Source: Mycolicibacterium holsaticum DSM 44478 = JCM 12374 (GTDB lineage Bacteria > Actinomycetota > Actinomycetes > Mycobacteriales > Mycobacteriaceae). Taken from it: a stretch of 64,000 nucleotides of DNA. How positions within the stretch are numbered: position 1 is the first letter of the stretch; each line of letters begins with the position of its first letter. The notes beneath the pieces are model-generated. The model searched no databases. It saw nothing but the letters and a program-made list of their open reading frames with translations, and was not told the origin of the DNA. The position numbers were made by a program, and so were the translations under genes. The stretch lies in assembly GCF_019645835.1 (NCBI RefSeq), contig NZ_CP080998.1:2418001-2482000 (forward strand), read 5' to 3'. Shown piece by piece: positions 1 to 9,046 of the stretch.

Positions 1-514
1 GGGTGAGCTCGTCGAGGCCGAGCGTGCCCGGCAGGATCGTGAGCACCTCGTCACCCTGGACCAGCGGTGTCCCGGTGGCCGCGGATGCGGCGCTCACCGA
101 CGTCACGCCCGGCACGATCACCGCGTCGAACCGCTGCGTGAGCCGGTTGTGCATGTGCATGTAGGAGCTGTAGAACAGCGGGTCGCCCTCGGCGAGCAGG
201 GCGACGTTGCGGCCGGCCTCCAGATGGGCGGCGATGCGGTCGGCGGCCTCGCGGTAGAAGTCCTCCATCGCACCGGCGTATCCGCCGGGGTGGTCGGTGG
301 TCTCGGTGGTGACGGGGTAGACCAGATGCTCCTCGATCTGCCCCCGGCGCAGATACGGTTCGGCGATGCCGCGGGCGATGCTGCGGCCGTGGCGCGCGCT
401 GTGGTAGGCGACGACGTCGGCCTCCCCGATCACCCGCGCCGCCTTGACGGTCACCAGTTCGGGGTCGCCGGGTCCGAGCCCGACACCCCACAGCTGTCCG
501 GGTGATGTGCTCAT
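1..514 (-). CDS. cobI: precorrin-2 C20-methyltransferase (CobI part of CobIJ), 3' truncated by window edge
   Basis: N-terminal 171 codons of a tetrapyrrole SAM-methyltransferase that methylates precorrin-2 at C20 in aerobic cobalamin synthesis. The translation opens with the family signature [13 protein letters not shown] and later carries [15 protein letters not shown], both SAM-site motifs of this family. The ATG at 514 overlaps the cobH stop as ATGA, so translation is probably coupled. In mycobacteria CobI is normally fused to CobJ (precorrin-3B C17-methyltransferase); the window ends before that could be checked. No defect is visible in the part present. Confidence 0.93.
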   Translation of the reverse strand, partial: MSTSPGQLWGVGLGPGDPELVTVKAARVIGEADVVAYHSARHGRSIARGIAEPYLRRGQIEEHLVYPVTTETTDHPGGYAGAMEDFYREAADRIAAHLEAGRNVALLAEGDPLFYSSYMHMHNRLTQRFDAVIVPGVTSVSAASAATGTPLVQGDEVLTILPGTLGLDELT

Positions 515-1137
515 TCTGCTTCGGAGGCAATCGCGTTCACGGCCGCGGCCGCCATCGCGCTGCCGCCGCGCCGACCCGTCACGACCAGATAGGCCATCCC
601 GCGCGGCCGGTCGATGAGTTCCTGTTTGGACTGTGCCGAGCCGACGAAACCGACCGGGCCGCCGAGCACCGCCGCGGGGGTGGGCGCGCCGTCGTCGAGC
701 AGCTCGAGCAATCGGAACAGCGCGGTGGGCGCGTTGCCGATAGCCAGCACGGCACCGCCGAGCCGGTCGGCCCACAGCTGCACCGCGGCCGCCGAGCGGG
801 TGGTGCCCAGCCGCGCCGCCAGCTCAGGCGCGCGGGGGTCGGCGACCAGGGACACCACCTCGTTGCCGGCGGGCAGCCGGGACTTGGTGATGCCCGCGGC
901 CACCATCGACGAGTCGCACAGCACTGGCGCGCCCGCGGCCAGCGCGGCGTGGGCCTTGGCGACCACGTCGTCGCTGTAGGCCACATGCCCGGCGACGTCG
1001 ACCTGTCCGCACGTGTGGATCAGCCGCACCACCACCCGGGCCACATCGGCGGGAAAACGGGCGAGGTCGGCCTCGTCGCGGATGGTCGCGAACGACTGCC
1101 GGTAGATCTCGGCGGCGTCGCGAATGTAGTCGAGCAT
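511..1137 (-). CDS. cobH: precorrin-8X methylmutase CobH
   Basis: 208 aa, full length for CobH, which moves the C11 methyl group to C12, converting precorrin-8X to hydrogenobyrinate in the cytoplasm. Recognisable blocks are [15 protein letters not shown] (including the conserved histidine), [22 protein letters not shown] and [16 protein letters not shown]. It lies between cobG (9 nt upstream) and cobI (4-nt overlap) in one operon, the same cobG-cobH-cobI order I recall from M. tuberculosis Rv2064-Rv2066. The ATG at 1137 is the obvious start because cobG ends just before it. Confidence 0.96.
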   Translation of the reverse strand: MLDYIRDAAEIYRQSFATIRDEADLARFPADVARVVVRLIHTCGQVDVAGHVAYSDDVVAKAHAALAAGAPVLCDSSMVAAGITKSRLPAGNEVVSLVADPRAPELAARLGTTRSAAAVQLWADRLGGAVLAIGNAPTALFRLLELLDDGAPTPAAVLGGPVGFVGSAQSKQELIDRPRGMAYLVVTGRRGGSAMAAAAVNAIASEAE

Positions 1138-1146
1138 CCGCTCACC

Positions 1147-2271
1147 CTACGGCGGCGGTTTGCGCGGCCGATATCCGTCTCCGGTGGCCACCAGCACCTC
1201 ACCGACCGGCGGGCTGCCGCAGGCGCGGTCGCACCCGACGAAATGGCGGTGCCCGGAGACGGGTTCATCGACGGCCGCCGTGGCGTCGGCGCGCACGTCG
1301 GCCGCCGAGTGCGCGCAGCCCGGGCTGCCGGTGCACGCGCTGACCGACAGCCACGGCGAGTGCTCGTCGAACACCAGCCCCATCGGGGCGAGCACGCGCA
1401 GCGCGACGTCGGCCCGGCCTTCGTCGAGGTCGAAGACCAGCACCGAACGCCACGGGGTGATGGCCATCGGCGCGTCGATGGCGGCCAGGAACTCGGCCGT
1501 GCGGGCAGGCAGCACGCCCAGCGGCACAGCCGCCCCCAGCGTGATACGACCGTCGCGCTGGGCGATCCAGCCGACGGGCGGGCGGGTGACCGGCTGCCAT
1601 GTCGCTCCCGGCTGCGCGCTGACCGCCAGGCCGGCGATCAGTGCGCCCGGGTCGTCGAGTTCGGCGATGCGCCAAGCATTTTCGCGGGTGTCGGCGAAGC
1701 GCTGCGCGACGTCGACCAAGGCGGGCACCACCTGCGGCAGCGACAGCCGGACGCCGGTGTCGCGGCCGGCCAGCAGCACCGCCGCCGCATCGCCGACGAC
1801 ATGCACTCCGACGTCGGCGCCCAGCCCGGAGATGTCACCGCGGCCGTCGTCGATACCGAACAGAAACCGGCCAGGCAGCGCGGCGAGGCCGGGCCGTGCC
1901 TGGATCGCCGCGTCGAGTTCGGTGACGATGGCGCGGATGTCGGTCGTCGTCGCAACCCGGCCCGACAGCGGCGAGGCGACGATGTTGCGGACCCGCTCGT
2001 GTGTCGGTGAGGGCAGCAGCCCCGCGGCGGCGACGGCGTCGGCAACCGCGGTCGTCGCCGCGTCGTCGGCGATGCCGCGGATCTGGATGTTGGCCCGCGA
2101 CGTGAGTTCCAAAGTGCCAGAACCCCACCGCGTCGCGGCCGCCGCCAGCGCCTGCAGTTGCGCGGCGGCAATCATCCCGCCGGCAAGCCGGACCCGCGCC
2201 AGCGCGCCGTCGGCGGCGCGGTGCACGTGCAAGGCCCCCGGGCAGGCGTCGTGCTCGCGGGTCCGGGCCAT
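1147..2271 (-). CDS. cobG: precorrin-3B synthase CobG
   Basis: 374 aa member of the nitrite/sulfite reductase fold, which oxidises precorrin-3A to precorrin-3B with O2 using a 4Fe-4S cluster. Seen: an N-terminal ferredoxin-like half (LELTSRANIQIRG, TTDIRAIVTELD) and, near the C-terminus, the cluster cysteines in ACTGSPGCAHS and VGCDRACGSP, i.e. C-x5-C then C-x3-C. The start ATG at 2271 gives the usual MARTREHDACPGALHVHRAADG opening region. First gene of cobG-cobH-cobI(J). Presence of CobG indicates the oxygen-dependent corrin pathway, in agreement with cobN on the other strand. Confidence 0.94.
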   Translation of the reverse strand: MARTREHDACPGALHVHRAADGALARVRLAGGMIAAAQLQALAAAATRWGSGTLELTSRANIQIRGIADDAATTAVADAVAAAGLLPSPTHERVRNIVASPLSGRVATTTDIRAIVTELDAAIQARPGLAALPGRFLFGIDDGRGDISGLGADVGVHVVGDAAAVLLAGRDTGVRLSLPQVVPALVDVAQRFADTRENAWRIAELDDPGALIAGLAVSAQPGATWQPVTRPPVGWIAQRDGRITLGAAVPLGVLPARTAEFLAAIDAPMAITPWRSVLVFDLDEGRADVALRVLAPMGLVFDEHSPWLSVSACTGSPGCAHSAADVRADATAAVDEPVSGHRHFVGCDRACGSPPVGEVLVATGDGYRPRKPPP

Positions 2272-2384
2272 GGACCCACCGTACGCCCGCGATCAACACA
2301 GGTAGTCCGCTACGCATGACCGCTCGGCATCGGCGGCCCAGACTCTTCTCATCAGATACCGGCAACCATGGTGGAGAGTATGAA

Positions 2385-2624
2385 ATGACCAGCCTGACAA
2401 CACGTTCTGACCCTACGGCCACGCCGAGCACGCGCAGCGCCCCGGCGCCCGCGCAGGAGCCGGTCCTGATCACCGAACAACAGGTGCTGTGGGGTACTGC
2501 CGTCGCGCGCTCGGCGACGCCGGCCAAGAAGCAGAAGAAGCAGAAGGCGGCGCGGCGCCAGTACCCGAAGCGCTACGCCTGGCTCGACAACTCCCTCATG
2601 GGACGCGAGATGGACCGCCTGTAG
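2385..2624 (+). CDS. small basic protein of unknown function (79 aa)
   Basis: I do not recognise a characterised family. The start ATG at 2385 is chosen because GGAGAG lies at 2373-2378, six bases upstream; an in-frame ATG at 2316 has no ribosome site. The N-terminal 30 residues are Pro/Ser/Thr-rich and likely disordered, the middle has a lysine stretch (AKKQKKQKAARRQ), and the end reads YAWLDNSLMGREMDRL. No membrane segment. It is divergent from cobG, so it may share that promoter region; the basic tract would fit nucleic-acid or phosphate binding, but this is a guess. Confidence 0.6.
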   Translation: MTSLTTRSDPTATPSTRSAPAPAQEPVLITEQQVLWGTAVARSATPAKKQKKQKAARRQYPKRYAWLDNSLMGREMDRL

Positions 2625-2745
2625 CGCCATCGATGTGACGCCGGCCACAGTGTTGGCCGCGGTGATCCGTCCCACACAAGTCGATAGCTAGGGCCGGTTT
2701 TCGCCGTAGCTTCTGCACATCTGGATCTGTTTGGAAGGAACAACG

Positions 2746-2847
2746 ATGTTCGAACTACTGATCTTCGCCGCGCTGTTGGTCGTCCTGCTCGCCGCGCTGG
2801 GACTGCCGTATCCGAACACCACCCACGATCGGTGGAATCGGCGCTGA
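2746..2847 (+). CDS. 33-aa single-span membrane micro-protein
   Basis: Short ORF starting ATG at 2746 behind a strong GGAAGGAA at 2733-2740 (5-base spacing) and ending TGA at 2845-2847. The product opens MFELLIFAALLVVLLAALGL, a continuous hydrophobic helix, followed by the polar tail PYPNTTHDRWNRR. The arrangement (good ribosome site, one helix inserted from residue 3, positively charged tail) is typical of real bacterial membrane micro-proteins. A stem-loop follows at 2875-2895. It sits 93 bases ahead of cobN; a link to cobalt or corrin metabolism is only positional. Confidence 0.6.
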   Translation: MFELLIFAALLVVLLAALGLPYPNTTHDRWNRR

Positions 2848-2874
2848 CCGGCGTCTGGGCGACTTGAGGAGTCC

Positions 2875-2895
2875 TAGCCGCGCTGACCGCGGCTA
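2875..2895 (+). terminator. stem-loop after the 33-aa ORF
   Basis: Perfect 8-bp inverted repeat TAGCCGCG / CGCGGCTA around a 5-base loop, 28 bases after the stop of the 33-aa ORF and 45 bases before cobN. There is no T-run, so it would be an I-shaped mycobacterial-type terminator or an mRNA structure ahead of cobN. Confidence 0.45.
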
Positions 2896-2940
2896 CCGCT
2901 CCACAAACGCGAAAATTCGGCCATGGGGTAGGAATGGTGG

Positions 2941-5900
2941 GTGGCTCAGCCCCTCCGCAACCCGACCGTACTGGTCCTTTCGACGTCCGATACCGACCTG
3001 ATCACCGCGCGCGCCAGCGGCGCGCAGTACCGGTGGGCGAACCCGTCGCGGCTCGTCGACGGCGAACTCGAGGAGTTGCTCGGCGGGGCCGACATCGCGG
3101 TTGTGCGCATCCTCGGCGGCTACCGCGCGTGGCAGGACGGCATCGACACCGTGGTGGCCAGCGGGGTGCCCGCGGTGGTGGTCAGCGGTGAGCAGACGCC
3201 GGACGCCGAGCTGATGGGCCACTCCACCACGCCGGCGGGCGTGGCCGTGCAGTCGCATCTGTACCTCGCGCACGGCGGCGTGGCCAACCTGCGTGCGCTG
3301 CACACCTTCCTGTGCGACACGCTGCTGATGACCGGCTACGGTTTCGCACCGCCGGAGACGACCCCGAACTGGGGTGTCACCGAACGTCCGGTCCGAAACA
3401 CCGACGGCCCCACCGTCGCGGTGCTCTATTACCGCGCACAGCATCTGGCCGGCAACACGGCCTACGTGGACGCGCTGTGTGCGGCCCTCGAGGATGCCGG
3501 CGGCCGGGCACTGCCGGTGTTCTGCGCGTCGCTGCGCACGGCCGACGCCGAACTGCTCGACGTGCTGGGCACCGCCGACGCGATGGTGACGACCGTGCTG
3601 GCCGCCGGCGGCGCCACCCCGGCCACCGTCACCGCCGGAGGTGACGACGACACCTGGAACGTCGCGCATCTGGCCGCCCTGGACATCCCCATCCTGCAGG
3701 GCCTGTGCCTGACCAGCTCGCGCGCGCAGTGGCAGGACAACGACGACGGGCTCTCGCCGCTGGACGTGGCCAGCCAGGTCGCCGTTCCGGAGTTCGACGG
3801 GCGCATCATCACGGTTCCGTTCTCGTTCAAGGAGATCGACGATGAGGGTTTGATCTCCTACGTCGCCGACCCGGAGCGCTGCGCGCGGGTCGCGGGCCTC
3901 GCGGTGCGCCACGCCCGGCTGCGCGCCATCCCGCCCGCACAGAAGCGGGTCGCGGTGGTGTTCTCGGCATATCCGACCAAGCACGCCCGCATCGGCAACG
4001 CCGTCGGGCTGGACACCCCCGCCAGCGCCGTCGCCCTGCTGCGGGCGATGCGCGAGCGCGGATATGCGATCGGCGACGTCCCGGGGCTCCAGGCAGGTGA
4101 TGGGGACGCGCTTATCCACGAACTGATCGAACGCGGCGGTCAGGACCCCGACTGGCTCACCGAAGGGCAACTCGAGGGCAACCCGATCCGGCTGTCGGCC
4201 AAGGAATATCGCGACTGGTTCGACACGCTGCCCACGCGGTTCACCGACGCCGTGACCGCACACTGGGGCGCGGCGCCTGGTGAGCTGTTCGTCGACCGCA
4301 GCGCCGACCCCGAGGGTGAGATCGTGATCGCGGCCCTGCAGGCCGGCAACGTGGTGCTGATGGTGCAGCCGCCGCGCGGGTTCGGGGAGAACCCGGTGGC
4401 TATCTACCACGACCCCGATCTGCCGCCCAGCCACCACTATCTGGCCGCCTATCACTGGCTGAACAGTGGATTCCAGGCTGACGCGATTGTGCACCTGGGC
4501 AAGCACGGCAACCTGGAGTGGTTGCCCGGCAAGACGCTTGGCATGTCGGCGGCGTGCGCCTCCGACGCCGCGCTTGCCGACCTGCCGCTGATCTACCCGT
4601 TTCTGGTCAACGATCCCGGCGAGGGCACGCAGGCCAAGCGCCGTGCCCACGCGACGCTGGTGGACCACCTGATCCCGCCCATGGCCAGGGCCGAAACCTA
4701 CGGCGATATCGCCCGTTTGGAGCAACTGCTCGACGAGCACGCCAACATCGCCGCGCTCGATCCCGGTAAGCTCCCGGCCATCCGCCAGCAGATCTGGACG
4801 CTGATGCGGGCCGCGAAGATGGACCACGACCTCGGGCTCGAGGACCGGCCCGACGAGGACTCCTTCGACGACATGCTGTTGCATGTCGACGGTTGGCTGT
4901 GCGAGATCAAGGATGTGCAGATCCGTGACGGCCTGCACATCCTCGGTCAAACACCAACCGGTGAAGCCGAACTCGACCTGGTGCTGGCCATCCTGCGGGC
5001 ACGACAGCTGTTCGGGGGAGAGCAGGCCGTGCCCGGACTGCGCCAGGCGCTCGGCCTGGCCGAGGACGGCAACGACGAGCGGTCCGCCGTCGACACCGCC
5101 GAGGCCGGTGCCCGTAAACTCGTTGCCGCACTGCAGGAATCGGGTTGGAACCCCGACATCGTCGACACCTTGACCGACAACGCCGACGTCGCCGCCGTGC
5201 TGCGGTTCGCCGCGACCGAGGTGGTGCCCCGGCTGGCGGGCACCGCCGGCGAGATCGACCAGATCCTCAATGCGCTCGACGGCCGGTTCATCCCGGCAGG
5301 CCCGTCGGGCTCCCCGCTGCGCGGGCTGGTCAACGTGCTGCCCACCGGACGCAACTTCTACTCGGTGGACCCCAAGGCCGTGCCGTCGCGGCTGGCGTGG
5401 GAAACCGGTGTGGCGATGGCCGATTCGCTGCTGACGCGCTACCGCGAGGACTACGGGCAGTGGCCGCGCTCGGTCGGGTTGTCGGTGTGGGGCACGTCGG
5501 CGATGCGCACCGCCGGCGACGACATCGCCGAAGTGCTCGCGCTGCTGGGTGTCCGCCCGGTGTGGGACGAAGCCTCCCGGCGGGTGGTGAACCTCGAACC
5601 CATCGCGCTGGCCGAACTGGGCAGGCCGCGCATCGACGTCACGGTGCGGATCTCGGGCTTCTTCCGTGACGCCTTCCCGCACGTCGTCACCATGCTCGAC
5701 GACGCCGTACAGCTGGTCGCGAACCTCGACGAGCCGACCGAGGACAACTATGTGCGCGCCCACTCGCAAACCGACCTGTCCGAACATGGTGACCAACGAC
5801 GGGCCACCACAAGGATTTTCGGCTCCAAGCCGGGAACCTACGGCGCCGGACTGCTGCAGCTGATCGACAGCCGCAACTGGCGCGACGACGCCGACCTGGC

Positions 5901-6525
5901 CCAGGTGTATACGGCGTGGGGCGGTTTCGCCTATGGCCGCGGTCTGGACGGCGCGCCTGCCGCCGACGACATGAGCAGGCAGTATCGCCGGATCGCGGTG
6001 GCCGCCAAGAACACCGACACCCGCGAACACGACATCGCCGACTCCGACGACTACTTCCAGTACCACGGCGGCATGGTGGCCACCGTCCGGGCGCTGACCG
6101 GCAAGGATCCCGCGGCCTACATCGGCGACAACACCCGCCCCGACGCGGTGCGCACCCGCACGCTGTCGGAGGAGACCACCCGGGTGTTCCGCGCGCGCGT
6201 CGTCAACCCGCGCTGGATGAATGCCATGCGGCGGCACGGCTACAAGGGCGCCTTCGAGATGGCGGCCACCGTGGACTACCTGTTCGGCTACGACGCCACC
6301 GCGGGCGTGATGGCCGACTGGATGTATGAACAGCTCACCGCCGAGTACGTGCTCGACGACGTGAACCGCAAGTTCATGGCCGAATCCAACCCGTGGGCAC
6401 TGCACGGGATGGCCGAGCGGTTGCTGGAAGCCGTGGACCGCGGCATGTGGGCACAACCCGATGCGGCCACGCTGGAAAACCTGCGCCAAGTGCTGCTGGA
6501 GACCGAAGGTGAGCTCGAAGGCTAG
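2941..6525 (+). CDS. cobN: cobaltochelatase subunit CobN
   Basis: 1194 aa, the normal length for the large subunit of the ATP-dependent cobaltochelatase, which inserts Co2+ into hydrogenobyrinic acid a,c-diamide with CobS and CobT (not in this window). Magnesium-chelatase-H-type blocks are clear: NTAYVDALCAALEDAG, RVAVVFSAYPTKHARIGNAVGLDTPAS, HHYLAAYHWLNSGFQADAIVHLGKHGNLEWLPGK region, PTGRNFYSVDP, GLSVWGTSAMRTAGDDIAE and SRNWRDDADLAQVY. The start is GTG at 2941 behind a GGGGTAGGA element; a nearby ATG at 2934 is in another frame. Divergent from the cobG-cobI operon and followed 10 bases later by the PPOX gene. Confidence 0.97.
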   Translation: MAQPLRNPTVLVLSTSDTDLITARASGAQYRWANPSRLVDGELEELLGGADIAVVRILGGYRAWQDGIDTVVASGVPAVVVSGEQTPDAELMGHSTTPAGVAVQSHLYLAHGGVANLRALHTFLCDTLLMTGYGFAPPETTPNWGVTERPVRNTDGPTVAVLYYRAQHLAGNTAYVDALCAALEDAGGRALPVFCASLRTADAELLDVLGTADAMVTTVLAAGGATPATVTAGGDDDTWNVAHLAALDIPILQGLCLTSSRAQWQDNDDGLSPLDVASQVAVPEFDGRIITVPFSFKEIDDEGLISYVADPERCARVAGLAVRHARLRAIPPAQKRVAVVFSAYPTKHARIGNAVGLDTPASAVALLRAMRERGYAIGDVPGLQAGDGDALIHELIERGGQDPDWLTEGQLEGNPIRLSAKEYRDWFDTLPTRFTDAVTAHWGAAPGELFVDRSADPEGEIVIAALQAGNVVLMVQPPRGFGENPVAIYHDPDLPPSHHYLAAYHWLNSGFQADAIVHLGKHGNLEWLPGKTLGMSAACASDAALADLPLIYPFLVNDPGEGTQAKRRAHATLVDHLIPPMARAETYGDIARLEQLLDEHANIAALDPGKLPAIRQQIWTLMRAAKMDHDLGLEDRPDEDSFDDMLLHVDGWLCEIKDVQIRDGLHILGQTPTGEAELDLVLAILRARQLFGGEQAVPGLRQALGLAEDGNDERSAVDTAEAGARKLVAALQESGWNPDIVDTLTDNADVAAVLRFAATEVVPRLAGTAGEIDQILNALDGRFIPAGPSGSPLRGLVNVLPTGRNFYSVDPKAVPSRLAWETGVAMADSLLTRYREDYGQWPRSVGLSVWGTSAMRTAGDDIAEVLALLGVRPVWDEASRRVVNLEPIALAELGRPRIDVTVRISGFFRDAFPHVVTMLDDAVQLVANLDEPTEDNYVRAHSQTDLSEHGDQRRATTRIFGSKPGTYGAGLLQLIDSRNWRDDADLAQVYTAWGGFAYGRGLDGAPAADDMSRQYRRIAVAAKNTDTREHDIADSDDYFQYHGGMVATVRALTGKDPAAYIGDNTRPDAVRTRTLSEETTRVFRARVVNPRWMNAMRRHGYKGAFEMAATVDYLFGYDATAGVMADWMYEQLTAEYVLDDVNRKFMAESNPWALHGMAERLLEAVDRGMWAQPDAATLENLRQVLLETEGELEG

Positions 6526-6535
6526 GTTGGGTGAC

Positions 6536-6916
6536 GTGTCTGCCACCTTTGCCGATGTCGCGAAATCCGAGTACATCCTGCTGACGACGTTCACCAAAGA
6601 CGGCAGGCCCAAGCCGACCGCGGTCTGGGCCGCGCCCGACGGTGACCGGCTGCTGGTCATCACCCAGGAGCAGTCATGGAAGGTCAAGCGCATCCGCAAC
6701 ACCCCGCGGGTGACCATCGCGAAAAGCGACGTCCGCGGCAACCCCAAAGGTGAGCCCGTCGAGGCCGTCGCGGCCATCCTCGACAAGTCCGCCAACGCCG
6801 GCACTTACGACGCGATCGGCAAGCGTTACGGGCTGCTGGGCAAGACGTTCAACCTCTTCAGCAAACTGCGCGGCGGCATGAAGAACAACGTGACCGTCGA
6901 ACTCAGGGCCGCATGA
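6536..6916 (+). CDS. PPOX-class (F420/FMN split-barrel) oxidoreductase-like protein
   Basis: 126 aa pyridoxamine-5'-phosphate-oxidase-like split beta-barrel of the type that binds F420 or FMN in actinobacteria. Visible family features: LLTTFTKDGRPKPTAVWAAPDGDRLLVIT (two strands of the barrel), SWKVKRIRNTPRVTIAKSD, and a C-terminal TYDAIGKRYGLLGKTFNLFSKLRGG segment. GTG at 6536 is selected because it follows the cobN stop by 10 bases; an earlier in-frame ATG lies inside cobN. The gene occupies the place of Rv2061c next to cobN in M. tuberculosis (from memory). Substrate unknown. Confidence 0.88.
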   Translation: MSATFADVAKSEYILLTTFTKDGRPKPTAVWAAPDGDRLLVITQEQSWKVKRIRNTPRVTIAKSDVRGNPKGEPVEAVAAILDKSANAGTYDAIGKRYGLLGKTFNLFSKLRGGMKNNVTVELRAA

Positions 6917-6934
6917 GCGTGCCCGACACCTTCG

Positions 6935-7459
6935 ATGCCTGCTGATTTTCGGAACCAGATCGACCACTTCGGACGTTCCCCCTATATGGCGATGCGGCTG
7001 TTTGTCCTGTACGTGGTGTTCGAGATCGCGGTGATCGTGGCGCTGACCACGACCATCGGCTTCGGCTGGACCCTGCTGCTGCTGGCCGCCACCTTCACCG
7101 CCGGTCTCGTACTGGCCGGATCCCAGCTGCGCCGCCAGCTGCGGCGACTGCAGTCCGGGCTGACCGCGACCGCCGTACCGGCAGCGGCCACCGACAGCCT
7201 GCTCGTCGCGCTGGGCACGGTGCTCGTCGTCATCCCCGGGCTGGCCAGCTCGGTCGTCGGCGCGCTGCTGCTTCTGCCGCCCACCCGGGCCGCGGCCCGG
7301 CCGCTGGTCACCGCGCTGGCCGCCCGCCGGATGCCGCTGCTCACCGCCGGCGCCGCGGGGTGGGGATACACCGCGCAGCGCCGTGGTGATTACATCGACG
7401 GCGAGGTGATCGACGTGGTCGACACCGATCCGCACGCCGTGGAGCGCAAGCCCGAATAA
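6935..7459 (+). CDS. fxsA: FxsA family membrane protein
   Basis: 174 aa membrane protein of the FxsA family (in E. coli it relieves exclusion of phage T7 by the F plasmid; the general role is unknown). Two hydrophobic hairpins are visible: LFVLYVVFEIAVIVALTTTIGFGWTLLLLAATF near residues 21-53 and LLVALGTVLVVIPGLASSVVGALLLLPPTRA near 90-120, followed by a polar tail. The start is uncertain: ATG at 6935 gives an extra 17 residues, while ATG at 6986 begins right at the first helix; neither has a strong ribosome site. The stop TAA abuts the GTG of the amidohydrolase with no spacer. Confidence 0.85.
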   Translation: MPADFRNQIDHFGRSPYMAMRLFVLYVVFEIAVIVALTTTIGFGWTLLLLAATFTAGLVLAGSQLRRQLRRLQSGLTATAVPAAATDSLLVALGTVLVVIPGLASSVVGALLLLPPTRAAARPLVTALAARRMPLLTAGAAGWGYTAQRRGDYIDGEVIDVVDTDPHAVERKPE

Positions 7460-9046
7460 GTGACTCAACTCCTGCTCAACGGGCGGGTGCACAGCCCCGC
7501 CATGCCCGACGCCACCGCGCTCGCGGTGCGCGACGGTGTCGTCGCGTGGGTCGGCAGCGACGACGTGGGCCGCGCCCAGTTCCCCGACGCCCAGATCAGC
7601 GACCTCGACGGCGCGTTCGTCGCGCCGGCGTTCGTCGACAGCCATGTGCACCTGACCGCCACCGGGCTGACCCTGATCGGGCTGGATCTGCGGGCCGCCA
7701 CCTCGCTGCGACACTGCCTGCACCTGCTCGGCGAGCACACCCGCGCCCACCCCGACGGCGTGATCTGGGCACACGGCTGGGACGAGTCCGGCTGGCCCGA
7801 GCGCACCCCGCCCAGCACCGCTGACGTCGACGCCGCGGTCGGCGACCGGCCCGCCTACCTGGCGCGCGTCGACGTTCACTCGGCGGCCGCGTCCACCGCG
7901 TTGCGCGCGCTGGCCGCCGGCCTGCCCGACGCGGGCGGATACGCCCCGCAGCACCCGCTGACCGGCGACGCCCACCACCTGGTGCGCGCCGTGGCGCGCG
8001 ACCGGCTGACCCCCGGGCAGCGGCACCAGGCCCGTGCGGCCGCATTGGACGCCGCGGCCGCGCTGGGCATCGTCGCGGTGCACGAATGCGCGGGCCCCGA
8101 GATCGGCGGCTTCGACGACTGGGACGAGATCCGGCGCATCGAGCACGGCGTCGACGTCGTCGGCTACTGGGGTGAGGCGGTCGGCGACGCCCGAGAGGCC
8201 CGTGCCCTGATCGACCGCACCGGCGCGCACGGGCTGGCCGGTGACCTGTTCGTCGACGGCGCACTCGGCTCACGCACAGCATGGCTGCAGCAGCCCTACA
8301 GTGATGCCCAAAACTGCTGTGGCAACACCTATCTCGACACAGAGGCGATCGCCGCGCACCTGCACGCCTGCACCGAAGCCGGTATCACCGCCGGTTTCCA
8401 CGTCATCGGCGACGCGGCCGTCAGCGCCGTGGTCGACGCGCTCGAACGCGTCGTCGACACCTTCGGCGCGCCCGCGGTGGCCCGCTGCGGGCACCGGCTC
8501 GAACACCTGGAGATGATCACCGACGAACAGGCCCGCCGGCTCGGCGGGTGGGGGGTGTTCGCCAGCGTGCAGCCCAACTTCGACGCGTTGTGGGGCGGCG
8601 CCGACGGCATGTACGCGCAGCGTCTGGGCCCCGACCGGGGCAAGACGCTCAACCCGTTCGCGCTGTTAGCATCCCAAGGCGTGCCCCTAGCCTTCGGCTC
8701 CGATACCCCCGTCACCAGCATGAATCCCTGGGAGACCGTGCGCGCGGCGATCCAGCACCGGACCAGAGGCAGCGCGCTGTCGGCCCGTGCGGCGTTCTCC
8801 GCGGCCACCCGTGGTGCATGGCGGGCCGCAGGTGTGCGCGACGGAATCACCGGCACCCTGGTCCCCGGTGCGCCCGCGTCCTACGCCGTCTGGGAAACGG
8901 GCGAACTCGAGGTGCACGCACCGGAGGACGCGGTGCAACGCTGGTCGACGGATCAACGCTCGCGGGTGCCTGCGCTGCCGCGACTTGACGGCGAGTTGCC
9001 TCACTGCCGACAGACGGTCAATCGCGGTGTCGTCCTCCATGGTTGA
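7460..9046 (+). CDS. amidohydrolase family 3 (YtcJ-like) metal-dependent hydrolase
   Basis: 528 aa. Composite beta-sandwich plus TIM-barrel hydrolase. Metal and catalytic landmarks: [13 protein letters not shown] (HxH on strand 1, about residue 60), [16 protein letters not shown] (histidine near residue 310), HRLEHLEMI (histidine), and [18 protein letters not shown] (the late aspartate). YtcJ-like enzymes hydrolyse N-acyl or formamide-type bonds; the physiological substrate is unknown. It begins GTG directly after fxsA and its last 8 bases overlap the ATG of lnt, so it belongs to the fxsA-lnt-ppm1 operon. Neighbourhood conservation in mycobacteria suggests an envelope-linked role, but that is inference. 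Confidence 0.9.
   Translation: MTQLLLNGRVHSPAMPDATALAVRDGVVAWVGSDDVGRAQFPDAQISDLDGAFVAPAFVDSHVHLTATGLTLIGLDLRAATSLRHCLHLLGEHTRAHPDGVIWAHGWDESGWPERTPPSTADVDAAVGDRPAYLARVDVHSAAASTALRALAAGLPDAGGYAPQHPLTGDAHHLVRAVARDRLTPGQRHQARAAALDAAAALGIVAVHECAGPEIGGFDDWDEIRRIEHGVDVVGYWGEAVGDAREARALIDRTGAHGLAGDLFVDGALGSRTAWLQQPYSDAQNCCGNTYLDTEAIAAHLHACTEAGITAGFHVIGDAAVSAVVDALERVVDTFGAPAVARCGHRLEHLEMITDEQARRLGGWGVFASVQPNFDALWGGADGMYAQRLGPDRGKTLNPFALLASQGVPLAFGSDTPVTSMNPWETVRAAIQHRTRGSALSARAAFSAATRGAWRAAGVRDGITGTLVPGAPASYAVWETGELEVHAPEDAVQRWSTDQRSRVPALPRLDGELPHCRQTVNRGVVLHG

Noticed and set aside
502..2010. Long plus-strand open frame over cobG/cobH
   Set aside because: Composition is Arg/Gly/His-rich antisense shadow; both real genes are clear on the minus strand.
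2625..2940. Possible cobalamin riboswitch ahead of cobN
   Set aside because: No B12-box-like element or conserved stems recognised; only the short hairpin at 2875-2895 is present.
2893..6804. 1303-codon open frame on the minus strand across cobN
   Set aside because: Mirror frame of a high-GC gene; cobN on the plus strand carries all family motifs and the antisense translation is His/Gln/Arg-rich without structure.
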